This document shows, one piece after another, positions 28,751 through 36,914 of a stretch of 64,000 nt of DNA. The notes below the pieces were generated by a model. The model searched no databases, was not told the origin of the DNA, and saw only the letters and a program-made list of their open reading frames with translations. How positions within the stretch are numbered: the stretch's first letter is position 1; each line of letters opens with the position of its first letter. This stretch comes from Cupriavidus yeoncheonensis (lineage in GTDB: Bacteria > Pseudomonadota > Gammaproteobacteria > Burkholderiales > Burkholderiaceae). The DNA is taken from the NCBI RefSeq assembly GCF_905397275.1, contig NZ_CAJPUY010000011.1, positions 1-64,000 on the forward strand, given 5' to 3'. The position numbers and the translations under genes are program-made.

Positions 28751-28944
28751 GTGGGCGAATCCTCCGTGGACTGGCGGGCCGCCTGGCGCGATTCCCACGC
28801 CTTCAGCTCGTCGCGATACCGCTCCAGTTCCTGGTAGTAGTAATCGAAGATGCAGGGGTCGCAGCCGGAGCCGCAGCATTCGTCGTCGCCGGGCCGCTCG
28901 GGCGGCAAGGGACGGGGGTCGTCTTGATCGGGATGGTCGGGCAC
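28747..28944 (-). CDS. Oxidoreductase-like domain protein (small, Cys-rich)
   Basis: 65 residues. A Pro-rich start (DDPRPLPPERPGDDE) leads to CCGSGCDPCIFDYYYQELER, the signature of the oxidoreductase-like family seen in bacteria and, as a domain, in eukaryotic OXLD1. The Cys cluster suggests metal or redox chemistry, but the role is unknown. The start is a GTG at 28944. It shares a TTGA stop/start overlap with the sirtuin gene, an unusual partner. An 11-bp tandem repeat lies 76-141 bp upstream. Confidence 0.8.
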   Translation of the reverse strand: MPDHPDQDDPRPLPPERPGDDECCGSGCDPCIFDYYYQELERYRDELKAWESRQAARQSTEDSPT

Positions 28945-29019
28945 GGAACAGCTCGAAGTCGCAAGGCCGGCAACGCCGGCGTTGCCGACAGTATATGCCC
29001 GGGCTGGAAAGCGAGCCGG

Positions 29020-29085
29020 AGTGATGCCAGAGTGATGCCAGAGTGATGCCAGAGTGATGCCAGAGTGATGCCAGAGTAATGCCTG
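29020..29085. repeat. 11-bp tandem repeat, five exact copies plus one variant
   Basis: AGTGATGCCAG is repeated at 29020-29030, 29031-29041, 29042-29052, 29053-29063 and 29064-29074. A diverged copy (AGTAATGCCTG) follows at 29075-29085. It is noncoding and lies in the upstream region of the oxidoreductase-like/sirtuin operon. The period is not a multiple of three, so it is unlikely to be translated. Confidence 0.95.
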
Positions 29086-29097
29086 CGCCACAGCCGG

Positions 29098-29424
29098 CTA
29101 GTGATTCAGCAAGCCGTTCCCCACGGGGATGACCAGCCTGTCGCTGCCCAGGCATGCGATATCGTCGCCCGCCAGCCAGCGCGACACGACGTCCGTCAGT
29201 TTGCAGCCGATGCGCGCAAGTTCGGCCGCGTCGGCCATGTAGACCGCATCGATCACGTCCTGGTCGAACTGCAGCGCCGCGCCGTGACGCGGGCGGCCAC
29301 CCGAACCTGGCGGCTCCGCCTGCCAGTTCACCTCCACCTGGCTGCCGCAGCCGGCGCTGTACTGCGCCGACATGGGAAAGAGGCGACAGGTATGCTCGCG
29401 CGCCCAATCGACGAGTGCAGTCAT
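29098..29424 (-). CDS. Conserved hypothetical protein (108 aa)
   Basis: 108 residues, soluble. Visible segments are TALVDWAREHTCRLFPMSAQ, VEVNWQAEPPG and FDQDVIDAVYMADAAELARI. It looks like the small DUF3022-type proteins common in Burkholderiales, but I am not certain of that. A strong GGAGGGG precedes the ATG at 29424. No catalytic motif is evident. It lies 42 bp downstream of another small gene on the same strand, possibly co-transcribed with it. Confidence 0.7.
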   Translation of the reverse strand: MTALVDWAREHTCRLFPMSAQYSAGCGSQVEVNWQAEPPGSGGRPRHGAALQFDQDVIDAVYMADAAELARIGCKLTDVVSRWLAGDDIACLGSDRLVIPVGNGLLNH

Positions 29425-29466
29425 GGCGGTTCCCCTCCTTCGGGCGCCGGCATGCCGGCTGGCCGC

Positions 29467-29703
29467 TCAGCGGCTCAACACATGGTAGAGCCAGTCGTGC
29501 GCGCGCCTGGGAATCCCCAGGCCCCGGGCGTCCAGTGGCTGCCCGCTCACTCGCAATTCGCCCCCGTGAAGGGCGTCCACCGCCGTCTGGGCGTCCGGAT
29601 AGCGTCCGACGACGCCATTGCCCAACATCAGCATCCAGTCTCTTTCCCGAGGAATCAGGGTCAGTTGTCCCGCGGCGGTCTGGTAAAAGAAATAACCGTG
29701 CAT
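29467..29703 (-). CDS. Hypothetical protein (78 aa)
   Basis: 78 residues, soluble, beginning MHGYFFYQTAAGQLTLIPRE and ending ARGLGIPRRAHDWLYHVLSR. It reads like a small alpha/beta protein with a WMLMLGNGVVGRYPDAQTAV core. No family recognised. GGGG lies 5 nt before the ATG at 29703. Coding seems likely because it sits in a same-strand pair with the 108-residue gene and has a balanced composition. Confidence 0.6.
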   Translation of the reverse strand: MHGYFFYQTAAGQLTLIPRERDWMLMLGNGVVGRYPDAQTAVDALHGGELRVSGQPLDARGLGIPRRAHDWLYHVLSR

Positions 29704-29946
29704 TCGGTCCCCAGAGCCTTGCCCGTTCCATAGATGGTAGCCGTTCCGCTCGCGCGGCGCCTGGCATGTTGTGGTGCGGCGCGGCGATCTGAACGCTTCC
29801 GCGGGCCATGATGAATTGTTTCGACGGTGGGTTCGGGTCCGCGGGCTTTGCGCCAAGATATCCCCAAGCATGGCTGGCCCGTCACTGGGATGTCTCTCCG
29901 GCCGGGCGACCCGAGCCGTACCTCCCGGCGTCTGCGGACCTGTCCC

Positions 29947-32241
29947 ATGAACGTTGCGACTCGATCCCTGTTGGCTGCGCTGCCTGCTGCCGCACTGTTG
30001 CTGGTGCTGGGCAGTGCGCGTGCAGCCGAAGCCACGGATCAGCCAACGCCGGCACCCGGCCCGCCGCCTGCCACCACGCCGGCGTCACCGCCCGCGGTGC
30101 CACCTCCCGGCCTGGGCCGCCCCCGCATCTGCCTGGTGCTGTCGGGCGGCGGTGCGCGTGGCGCGGCGCATATCGGCGTGCTCAAGGTGCTGGAAGAGAT
30201 GCGCGTGCCGGTGGACTGCATCGCCGGTACCAGCATGGGCTCTCTCGTCGGCGGCGCCTATGCCAGCGGCATGGCGCCGGGCGATATGGAAACGCTCGTG
30301 GCCGGTCTGTCGACCGCGAAGATCTTCAAGGAGCGCCCGCCGCGCCAGGACCTGACGGTGCGCCGCAAGCTCGACGACTACACCAACCTGTTCACGCCCG
30401 AGATCGGCATCAAGGACGGCAAGATCCAGCTGCCCAAGGGCGCAGTATCGGGCGTGCAGCTCGAGACGGTGCTGCGGCAACTGGCCAAGGTGCCGGGCTA
30501 CCGTGACTTCGACCGCCTGCCGATACCCTACCGCGCCGTGGCCACCGACCTGGTCGCGGGCACGCCGGTCGTGTTCAGCAAGGGCGAACTCGCCCAGGTG
30601 ATGCGCGCCAGCATGTCCGTGCCCGGTGCCGTGGCGCCGGCCGAGTACGAGGGGCACTTGCTGGTGGACGGCGGCCTGACGGACAACATGCCGGTGGACG
30701 TGGCGCGCACGATGGGCGCCGACATCGTGATTGCCGTCAACCTGGGCACGCCGCTGATGCGGCGCGACGAGCTGAACTCGATCCTCGGCGTCACGGGGCA
30801 GATGCTCAACATCCTGACCGAGCAGAATGTGCGCAGCTCGCTGGCCCTGCTCAAGCCCACCGACGTGCTGATCCTGCCCGAGCTGGGTGATTTCTCGGCC
30901 AGCGATTTCGACCACCTGACCAACACCATTCCCATCGGCGAAGCCGCCGCGCGCAAGGTGGCCGACCGCCTCGCGCCGCTGGCGCTGCCCCCTGAGCAGT
31001 ATGCAGCGCTGCGCACGCGCCAGCAGGCCCTGGAGCCGCCGGACCTGCGGCCGGTCGATGAAATCCGCTTTGCGCCGCTGGAGCGGGTCAATCCCGCCTA
31101 TGCCGCATCGGTGATGGAAACCAAGCCCGGACAACCGATCGACCAGGCACAGCTCGACCTCGACATGCGCCGCCTGTTCGGCACCGGCGACTTCGAACAT
31201 GTGAACTACGGCTTCCTGGAAGAGCCTGGCAGGCACATCATGGCCGTCGATGCCGTCGAAAAGACCTACGGCCCGAACTACCTGCGCTTCGGCCTGGGAC
31301 TGAACACGGACTTCCGCGGCGATGCGTTCTTCAACCTGGTCGCCAGCCACCGGCGCCCCTGGATCAATTCGCTCGGCGCCGAATGGCGCAATGACTTGCA
31401 GGTCGGCCAGACCAGCGCGCTGCACAGCGAGTTCTACCAGCCGCTGAACACGCGCCAGTACTTCTTCGTGGCACCGCGCATCGACCTGGAGCGCCGTCCC
31501 GTCAACATCTTCCAGGGCACTACCCGGATTGCCCAATACGACGTGCGCAGCTACAGCGCTTCGCTGGACTTCGGCAGCCAGTTCACCAAATACGGCGAAG
31601 CCCGTATCGGCGTGCAGGCCGGTACCTTGGACGCCTCGCTCAGTACAGGCCCCGCGCAGCTGTCACCGGGGAACGGCCATATCCGGACGGGGGCCATTAC
31701 CGGGCGCATCTTCCTGGACCAGCTTGACAGCACTTCCTTCCCGCGCAGCGGCTACGCGGGCTGGCTCAAGCTCTATGCGTCCCAGCCGGGACTGGGCGCC
31801 AACGACGCCTACGTCAAGGGTACGATCGACGGCACCTACGCCTTCTCGTTCGGCAACAGCACGTTCAATCTGGGCTTCAAGGCGGGCAGCAAGATCGGCG
31901 ACAACCCGCTGCCGCGCTATGACCTGTTCCAGTGGGGCGGCTTCCTGCAGCAGTCCGGCTACACCACCGGCCAGCTGCTCGGCGGCAACCTGCAGTTCGC
32001 GCGCATCGTCTACTACAACAAGCTGGTGCGGCAGAGCCTGCTGGAAGGTGTCTATGCCGGCATGTCGCTGGAAGCCGGCCGCGTCGGCGAGCCGCTGGTG
32101 CCGGGCAGTCCCACGGGCATCCTGAAGTCAGGCTCGATCTTCCTTGCGCTCGACAGCCCGGTCGGCCCCCTCTATCTCGCGTACGGCCGTGCGACGGCAG
32201 GCGTCTACAGCTTCTATCTGTTCCTCGGCAAGCCTTATTGA
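29947..32241 (+). CDS. PlpD-like patatin autotransporter (type Vd)
   Basis: 764 residues. A Sec signal (ends near GSARAAE) and a Pro/Ala-rich linker precede a patatin lipase domain with the oxyanion motif GGGARG (67-72), nucleophile GTSMG (Ser96) and dyad DGG (Asp241). A single POTRA-like segment (about 365-430) follows, then a beta-barrel region of the BamA/Omp85 type with alternating aromatic strands, ending in Tyr. This order defines type Vd secretion (PlpD of Pseudomonas, FplA of Fusobacterium), in which a phospholipase A is displayed or released at the surface. All catalytic motifs are intact. The start at 29947 gives a proper signal peptide. Confidence 0.92.
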   Translation: MNVATRSLLAALPAAALLLVLGSARAAEATDQPTPAPGPPPATTPASPPAVPPPGLGRPRICLVLSGGGARGAAHIGVLKVLEEMRVPVDCIAGTSMGSLVGGAYASGMAPGDMETLVAGLSTAKIFKERPPRQDLTVRRKLDDYTNLFTPEIGIKDGKIQLPKGAVSGVQLETVLRQLAKVPGYRDFDRLPIPYRAVATDLVAGTPVVFSKGELAQVMRASMSVPGAVAPAEYEGHLLVDGGLTDNMPVDVARTMGADIVIAVNLGTPLMRRDELNSILGVTGQMLNILTEQNVRSSLALLKPTDVLILPELGDFSASDFDHLTNTIPIGEAAARKVADRLAPLALPPEQYAALRTRQQALEPPDLRPVDEIRFAPLERVNPAYAASVMETKPGQPIDQAQLDLDMRRLFGTGDFEHVNYGFLEEPGRHIMAVDAVEKTYGPNYLRFGLGLNTDFRGDAFFNLVASHRRPWINSLGAEWRNDLQVGQTSALHSEFYQPLNTRQYFFVAPRIDLERRPVNIFQGTTRIAQYDVRSYSASLDFGSQFTKYGEARIGVQAGTLDASLSTGPAQLSPGNGHIRTGAITGRIFLDQLDSTSFPRSGYAGWLKLYASQPGLGANDAYVKGTIDGTYAFSFGNSTFNLGFKAGSKIGDNPLPRYDLFQWGGFLQQSGYTTGQLLGGNLQFARIVYYNKLVRQSLLEGVYAGMSLEAGRVGEPLVPGSPTGILKSGSIFLALDSPVGPLYLAYGRATAGVYSFYLFLGKPY

Positions 32242-32317
32242 GCCGACGGCAAAGCGCGTCGCATTGTCGCTCAGGGATGCCCCACTAAAGTTGTATGTAA
32301 TGTCTTAATACATAAAC

Positions 32318-32323
32318 TATAAT
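32318..32323 (+). promoter_or_regulatory. Consensus -10 element (TATAAT) in AT-rich patch
   Basis: A perfect TATAAT in a short AT-rich island (32290-32325) that stands out from its surroundings. The best -35 candidate, TTGTAT at 32291-32296, is 21 nt away, longer than ideal. It would start transcription near 32330. Confidence 0.5.
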
Positions 32324-32329
32324 GTTCCT

Positions 32330-32394
32330 GTCGTTGAGACCCCCATCTTGACTGACGCCCCTTCCCCATCGCCGCCGCAAGCGGCGATTTTTTT
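32330..32394 (+). ncRNA. Candidate small RNA or attenuated leader (about 65 nt)
   Basis: A predicted start near 32330 is followed within 65 nt by a full intrinsic terminator at 32368-32394. The interval is C-rich, with CCCCCATC and CCCCTTCCCC, and has no reading frame. Either a short independent RNA or a leader that attenuates the kelch lipoprotein gene would look like this. Inference only. Confidence 0.35.
32368..32394 (+). terminator. Intrinsic terminator
   Basis: ATCGCCGC (32368-32375) pairs with GCGGCGAT (32381-32388) around CGCAA and is followed by a run of Ts to 32394. It is a complete U-tailed terminator. It may end the patatin transcript (127 nt downstream of its stop) or the short RNA proposed here. 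Confidence 0.9.
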
Positions 32395-32540
32395 GCTCAT
32401 CACCGGTCTGCGGGGCGAAGGTGGGGATCTCGGAACGGAACATCGCTGGCAGCGCGCATCGGGGCTTCCTTGTCTTCCCCCGCTGCGCCGCGGCACTGTG
32501 ATCTATGCTGGTTGCATCAGATGACCTGCCGGAGTCCGAG

Positions 32541-34478
32541 ATGGCAAATCTGCGCTGGCTGGCAACTCTGCTCATGCCTCTGGCAATCGCGGTGACCGGG
32601 TGCAGCAATGGCGACAGTAGTGGCGGCGGCAATACCAATGCGCTCGCGCCTCCAGCCGGCCTGGTCGAGCGCGACGAATCGCCGATCTACGCTGTAGGCG
32701 TTCCGGTGGTCCCGGAAACGGCGAGCAACAGCGGGGGCGCCATCACCCAATGCACGGTGTCTCCGCCACTTCCTCCGGGCCTGAGCCTCGATCCGCAGAA
32801 CTGTACGATCAGCGGCACGCCTGCCGGCAGCAGCCATGCCACGGTCTACACGGTCACCGCGAGCAACGCCGCGGGCAGCACCACCACCCGGGTCGAAATC
32901 GAGATCAAGGACGCTCCCATCGCGCCGGACGGCCTGGACTACCTGGACCGGTCGGTCATTTACCCGACCAATGCCCCGATCACGCCCAACACGCCGATCA
33001 GTACGGGGGGCGAGATCACGCAATACAGCGTGTCACCGGCACTGCCGGCGGGCCTTGCCATTGACCCGCAGACCGGCACCATTACCGGCATCCCCACGAC
33101 AGTGACCGCAGCGGCGGTCTATACGGTGACGGGCGCCAACAGCGTGGACAGTGTCGAGGCCCTGCTGACCATCGAAGTGGTTGCGGTAGCCGTGCCGCCG
33201 GCCGGCCTCGTCTATGCGGATCCGCTGCCCGAATACATTGTCGGCGTGCCGATCACGTACAACGAGCCCGTGTACTCCGGTGGCGAGGCCACCCAGTTTT
33301 CGGTATCCCCCGCCTTGCCGGCAGGATTGAGCCTCAACACGCAGACCGGGGTCATCAGCGGCACGCCGACTGTCGAGCAGGCCCAGACGACGTTCTTCGT
33401 TACCGCCAGCAATAGTGCCGGCAGCGTCACCACGCAGTTCACCATCACGGTGGCCGCGCCCCAGGTCGGTGAGTGGCTGCCCGCCGATGCCATGAATCAG
33501 GGGCGCGCCCGGCATACGGCCACGCGATTGCCCGACGGGCGAGTCCTGGTGGCGGGTGGAAACAGGAAGCAGGCGCTGTCCTCTTCCGAGTTGTTCGACC
33601 CGTCCACAAACGGCTGGACACGGACCGACAGCCTTGCGCGGAGCCGGCAAGCGCACTCCGCCACGCTTCTGCCCGACGGGCGGGTCCTGGTGGCGGGGGG
33701 ATTCGGCACTGGTGGAGGTAACGCACTCAATTCGGCCGAACTCTACGACCCGGCCACCGGTAGATGGTCGCAGACCGGCAGCATGGGCCAGCAGCGCGAT
33801 AGTCATACCGCCACGCTGTTGCGCGATGGCCGTGTGCTGGTGGCAGGCGGCGAGGGTCAGGGCAGCAGTCAAGGAGGACTGGCTTCCGCCGAACTCTACG
33901 ACCCGGCCACAGGCACCTGGACGCAGACCGGCAGTCTCGCCCAGGCACGCGAGCAACACACGGCGACGCTGTTGCCCGACGGCAGGGTCCTGATAGCCGG
34001 CGGCGAGGCACCCGGTGGCGTCGCGCCGGCTTCGGCTGAACTGTACGATCCTGCGACGGGAACCTGGTCCCCAACCGGCAGCATGAACCAGGCCCGCGAT
34101 GCCTACGCCGCCGCGCAGCTCAGCGACGGCAGGGTGCTCGCAGTCGGGGGATTCGATGGCACCCGAGCGCTCGCAACCGCTGAACTCTACGATCCGGCGA
34201 CGGGTACGTGGTCAACGACAGGCGGCTTGCGACAGGCACGCGACTTCCATACCGCCACGCTCATGGCCAGCGGCCGAGTGCTGGTGGCTGGCGGTATCGA
34301 ATCCAGCGACCTGTTCGCCAGCGAAGTGTACGACCCCACGACTGGAAGCTGGTCCCAGGTCGGCAGTCTCGAGCAAATGCGCGAGCGGCACACGGCAACG
34401 TTGCTGGCGGACGGCAGGGTTCTCGTCGCGGGTGGAACCGGACGCGGGATATTGTCCTACACCGAATTGTTTCACTAG
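32541..34478 (+). CDS. Kelch-propeller lipoprotein with three putative Ig domains
   Basis: 645 residues. A lipobox (LAIAVTGC, Cys21) is followed by three tandem He_PIG/Ig-like modules, each with LPxGLSLDPxTGxISGTP (for example [18 protein letters not shown]). Then come seven kelch repeats, each built on [19 protein letters not shown] and a following [16 protein letters not shown]. Seven blades make a complete beta-propeller. Such proteins are cell-surface or extracellular and often bind carbohydrate; no galactose-oxidase copper ligands were looked for in detail. ATG 32541 is chosen over 32505 for the GGAG 6 nt upstream and the immediate signal peptide. The repeats are very regular, suggesting recent amplification. 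Confidence 0.88.
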   Translation: MANLRWLATLLMPLAIAVTGCSNGDSSGGGNTNALAPPAGLVERDESPIYAVGVPVVPETASNSGGAITQCTVSPPLPPGLSLDPQNCTISGTPAGSSHATVYTVTASNAAGSTTTRVEIEIKDAPIAPDGLDYLDRSVIYPTNAPITPNTPISTGGEITQYSVSPALPAGLAIDPQTGTITGIPTTVTAAAVYTVTGANSVDSVEALLTIEVVAVAVPPAGLVYADPLPEYIVGVPITYNEPVYSGGEATQFSVSPALPAGLSLNTQTGVISGTPTVEQAQTTFFVTASNSAGSVTTQFTITVAAPQVGEWLPADAMNQGRARHTATRLPDGRVLVAGGNRKQALSSSELFDPSTNGWTRTDSLARSRQAHSATLLPDGRVLVAGGFGTGGGNALNSAELYDPATGRWSQTGSMGQQRDSHTATLLRDGRVLVAGGEGQGSSQGGLASAELYDPATGTWTQTGSLAQAREQHTATLLPDGRVLIAGGEAPGGVAPASAELYDPATGTWSPTGSMNQARDAYAAAQLSDGRVLAVGGFDGTRALATAELYDPATGTWSTTGGLRQARDFHTATLMASGRVLVAGGIESSDLFASEVYDPTTGSWSQVGSLEQMRERHTATLLADGRVLVAGGTGRGILSYTELFH

Positions 34479-34529
34479 CTTGGGGGCACCAAGGTCCGCA
34501 GGGTGGCCCGGCCATGCGAGGCCGTTCTC

Positions 34530-35219
34530 CTAGGATTTGTCGTTGGTGTAACTCTCTCGCGGAGGATAAACGCCGGCAAGGCGGGCGATCAGGATTGCGA
34601 CGAACAAGCTGCCGGTGATCTGTTCCACCATGCACATGCCGCGTGCCGGGCGCGTGAGTGGCGTGATGTCGCCGAAGCCTGTGCTCGTGAGGACGGTGAT
34701 GCTGAAGTAAAGCGCGTCGGCATAAACGAGCCGGCCCGGTTGCCCGACGATCAGGTACGACTGCGGATAAAAGAATCCGATACTCGCGTAGACGTACGCC
34801 CAGAGGACACCGATCAACAGATATGCCGCGGCGGCGCCAAACAGCTTGTCCGGCGTCATGATCCTGGGCTGGAACACGTAGCGGAGGAGATACGCGACAG
34901 TGATGAAGTAGAGCACAGCGCTGAATAGCCAGGACACAGCGAGGCTGCTGTCGTCATCGTGCCACAGGCCGAGGTACTGGAACCACATGGCCGGAATGGC
35001 AAGCAACAGCACGATCACGAACGACAGGGTCGTGCGGCCGACTGCCGCGACGGTCGCCAGCAGGAGGAACATATTGACGACGTTCAGGACGAGGCGGCCA
35101 CTGTCGCTCGGCGGCACAAACGACACCGCGCCGATGAGCGTGAGCAACACCACAAAGAGCCAGAAACAGCGCTGGTAGAAAATGCGGGACAGCGCTTCGC
35201 GCGTGGTGCGGATGGCCAT
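34530..35219 (-). CDS. Two-pore-helix type potassium channel family protein
   Basis: 229 residues with several hydrophobic helices. Near the C-terminus is an ion-channel pore loop, FSITVLTSTGFGDITPLTRP, whose TSTGFGD is a variant of the K-channel filter TVGYGD. A final helix and a short tail follow, without an RCK/TrkA-N domain. Probably a potassium-selective or related cation channel in the inner membrane. GGGGAC precedes the ATG at 35219. It follows the carbonic anhydrase gene by only 19 bp on the same strand, so they are likely one operon. Confidence 0.85.
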   Translation of the reverse strand: MAIRTTREALSRIFYQRCFWLFVVLLTLIGAVSFVPPSDSGRLVLNVVNMFLLLATVAAVGRTTLSFVIVLLLAIPAMWFQYLGLWHDDDSSLAVSWLFSAVLYFITVAYLLRYVFQPRIMTPDKLFGAAAAYLLIGVLWAYVYASIGFFYPQSYLIVGQPGRLVYADALYFSITVLTSTGFGDITPLTRPARGMCMVEQITGSLFVAILIARLAGVYPPRESYTNDKS

Positions 35220-35238
35220 GCTGATATCGTCCCCGCTT

Positions 35239-35916
35239 TCACCGCACGCGCGAGGCAAGGCGCGAAGCCAGCCGCTCGGCCAGCGCGCGGTCAATGACCT
35301 CGAACGAACGGCTCGCCCGCTCGTAGGCGTACATGTCGCCGGTCGCTATGTCGAACCACCAGCCGCTCAATACCAGCGCCCCGGCCATGACTTGCTGGCG
35401 CACGATCGGGTAAGTCATCAGATGCTCGATCTGCACCAGGACATTGAGTTGCGACAGTTGGTCGTGCGGCTTCAGGCTGTCATCGAGCGGACCTTCATGT
35501 TCGAGGCGAAACGCCGCGTTGCTGGCGTGATAGAGCCATTTATCGAGATTCGGTGCTTTCAGCTTCGGGTTGCGTGAATAGACAGCTTTCATGGCGCCGC
35601 ATTCGGAATGCCCGCACACGACAATATTCGCGACTTTCAGCACCAACACCGCGTACTCGATTGCGCTTGCCTCGCAGAGGTCGCCGGTCGAGACCCCTTC
35701 CGCAGTTGCCGGCGGTATCAGATTGCCGACGTTGCGCATCGTAAAGAGATCGCCGGGATGAGTCGATGCGAGCAGGTCCGGAACAACCCGGCTGTCCGAG
35801 CACGTGATGAAGAGTGCGTCAGGCGTTTGCGCGAGCGCGAGCTTGCTGAACTGTTCTGCGTACCGCGGTAGCATCTTCTCGCGAAATTCGACAATGCCCA
35901 TGATGAGTTTGCGCAT
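35239..35916 (-). CDS. Beta-class carbonic anhydrase
   Basis: 225 residues. The zinc ligands and catalytic dyad are all visible: CSDSR (Cys39, Asp41, Arg43) and CGHSECGAM (His103, Cys106). It interconverts CO2 and bicarbonate in the cytoplasm. The start at 35916 (MRKLIMGIVEFREKMLPRYA) fits the family. Its coupling to a potassium channel gene suggests a shared role in pH or ion balance, which is an inference from the 19-bp spacing. Confidence 0.95.
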   Translation of the reverse strand: MRKLIMGIVEFREKMLPRYAEQFSKLALAQTPDALFITCSDSRVVPDLLASTHPGDLFTMRNVGNLIPPATAEGVSTGDLCEASAIEYAVLVLKVANIVVCGHSECGAMKAVYSRNPKLKAPNLDKWLYHASNAAFRLEHEGPLDDSLKPHDQLSQLNVLVQIEHLMTYPIVRQQVMAGALVLSGWWFDIATGDMYAYERASRSFEVIDRALAERLASRLASRVR

Positions 35917-36295
35917 GGCGTGCTTCCGACAGTCCTGAAAGTTGTACCGGCACATGCTCGCTACGGGCCTGAGGCGGCGAGTCCCGAGGTATTCGCGCAC
36001 ACCGGATGTCATGAGGTCGGTGCGGAAACAGACACAGGCCAGGACGGACTATCGTCGTATTGTCGAGGAGAGGTCTGAAGGCGATCGCTGATCATCGGCC
36101 CGCTTCTCTATCGATTCGGTCGTTGTCGACCGAGGGCTGACTCACTGAGAGTGGCCGGTCAGCTCCGGCTGCCCAGCTGAGATGCGGCGGTCTCTGACCG
36201 ACCCAAAGCGGCCCTCTGGAATGTGTGAAAGGAGACGTTCAAGAAGCAAAGCTCGCCAGATACTGCTTGCTCGTCAAGCATAGTTAGGGGACGAC
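35917..36295. other. 379-bp intergenic region
   Basis: Upstream spacer of the carbonic anhydrase gene (leftward) and of the interrupted unknown gene (rightward). It marks the drop in GC content that continues to about 38.76 kb. No gene or RNA could be supported. Confidence 0.5.
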
Positions 36296-36910
36296 GTGAT
36301 CATCTCAAGCCGAATTGCCGAGAGTGAAGGTGTGGCTATACCGATAGGCATGTTTGCCGTCACCTATAAAAAACATCTGCCATCGATAATGGTCGCGATT
36401 GGAGCCTGTGGCGGCTTCGCGGCTCAACTTGCCGTTTGGCGTACCCTGATTCAGCCGTTTAACCGCAATCCGGGTGACTTCCTGGTTCACGCACAAACCA
36501 AATCAAACGAGTCGTTCATTCTTGGCGAATCAATCAACCACTTTCTCTTCGTCACTCGTCCGGATCGTCTGTCATTCCTTAGTACTGCGGCGGGGGGGCT
36601 TCAGGACAATCATGAACTCCCCAACATTAGCGAACTGGCCGCTCACGTGATGCAAACCATGGGGAGAGAAACGTTTGGTATCCCGCGATACCCTGGCCCC
36701 GGTCAGTATATGGAAGAACCGCGTGCAGCTTTGAACAGGACCTTTGGCATTGTTGCTTCCTACTTTCTGAAGGATGGCCACCCTCCCAAGAACTGGCCTG
36801 CGTTGTTGGGCTTAATCGCTCGGCGCATCATTGATACGCATAAGCACGTTCTACCGCCCGCTAGTGCCGTCAAGATGTTGCTGGAGTCGGCGGTTCCCAT
36901 GTCAAAAATC

Positions 36911-36914
36911 GACC
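36911..36914. repeat. Left target-site duplication (GACC)
   Basis: Direct 4-bp copy that matches GACC at 38600-38603. Deleting one copy plus the element restores the interrupted frame, which supports this assignment. Confidence 0.85.

Noticed and set aside
28945-29091. N-terminal extension of the oxidoreductase-like gene through the 11-bp repeats
   Set aside because: The repeats are not a multiple of three and would encode GITLASLWHHS-type filler. The GTG at 28944 gives the normal family length.
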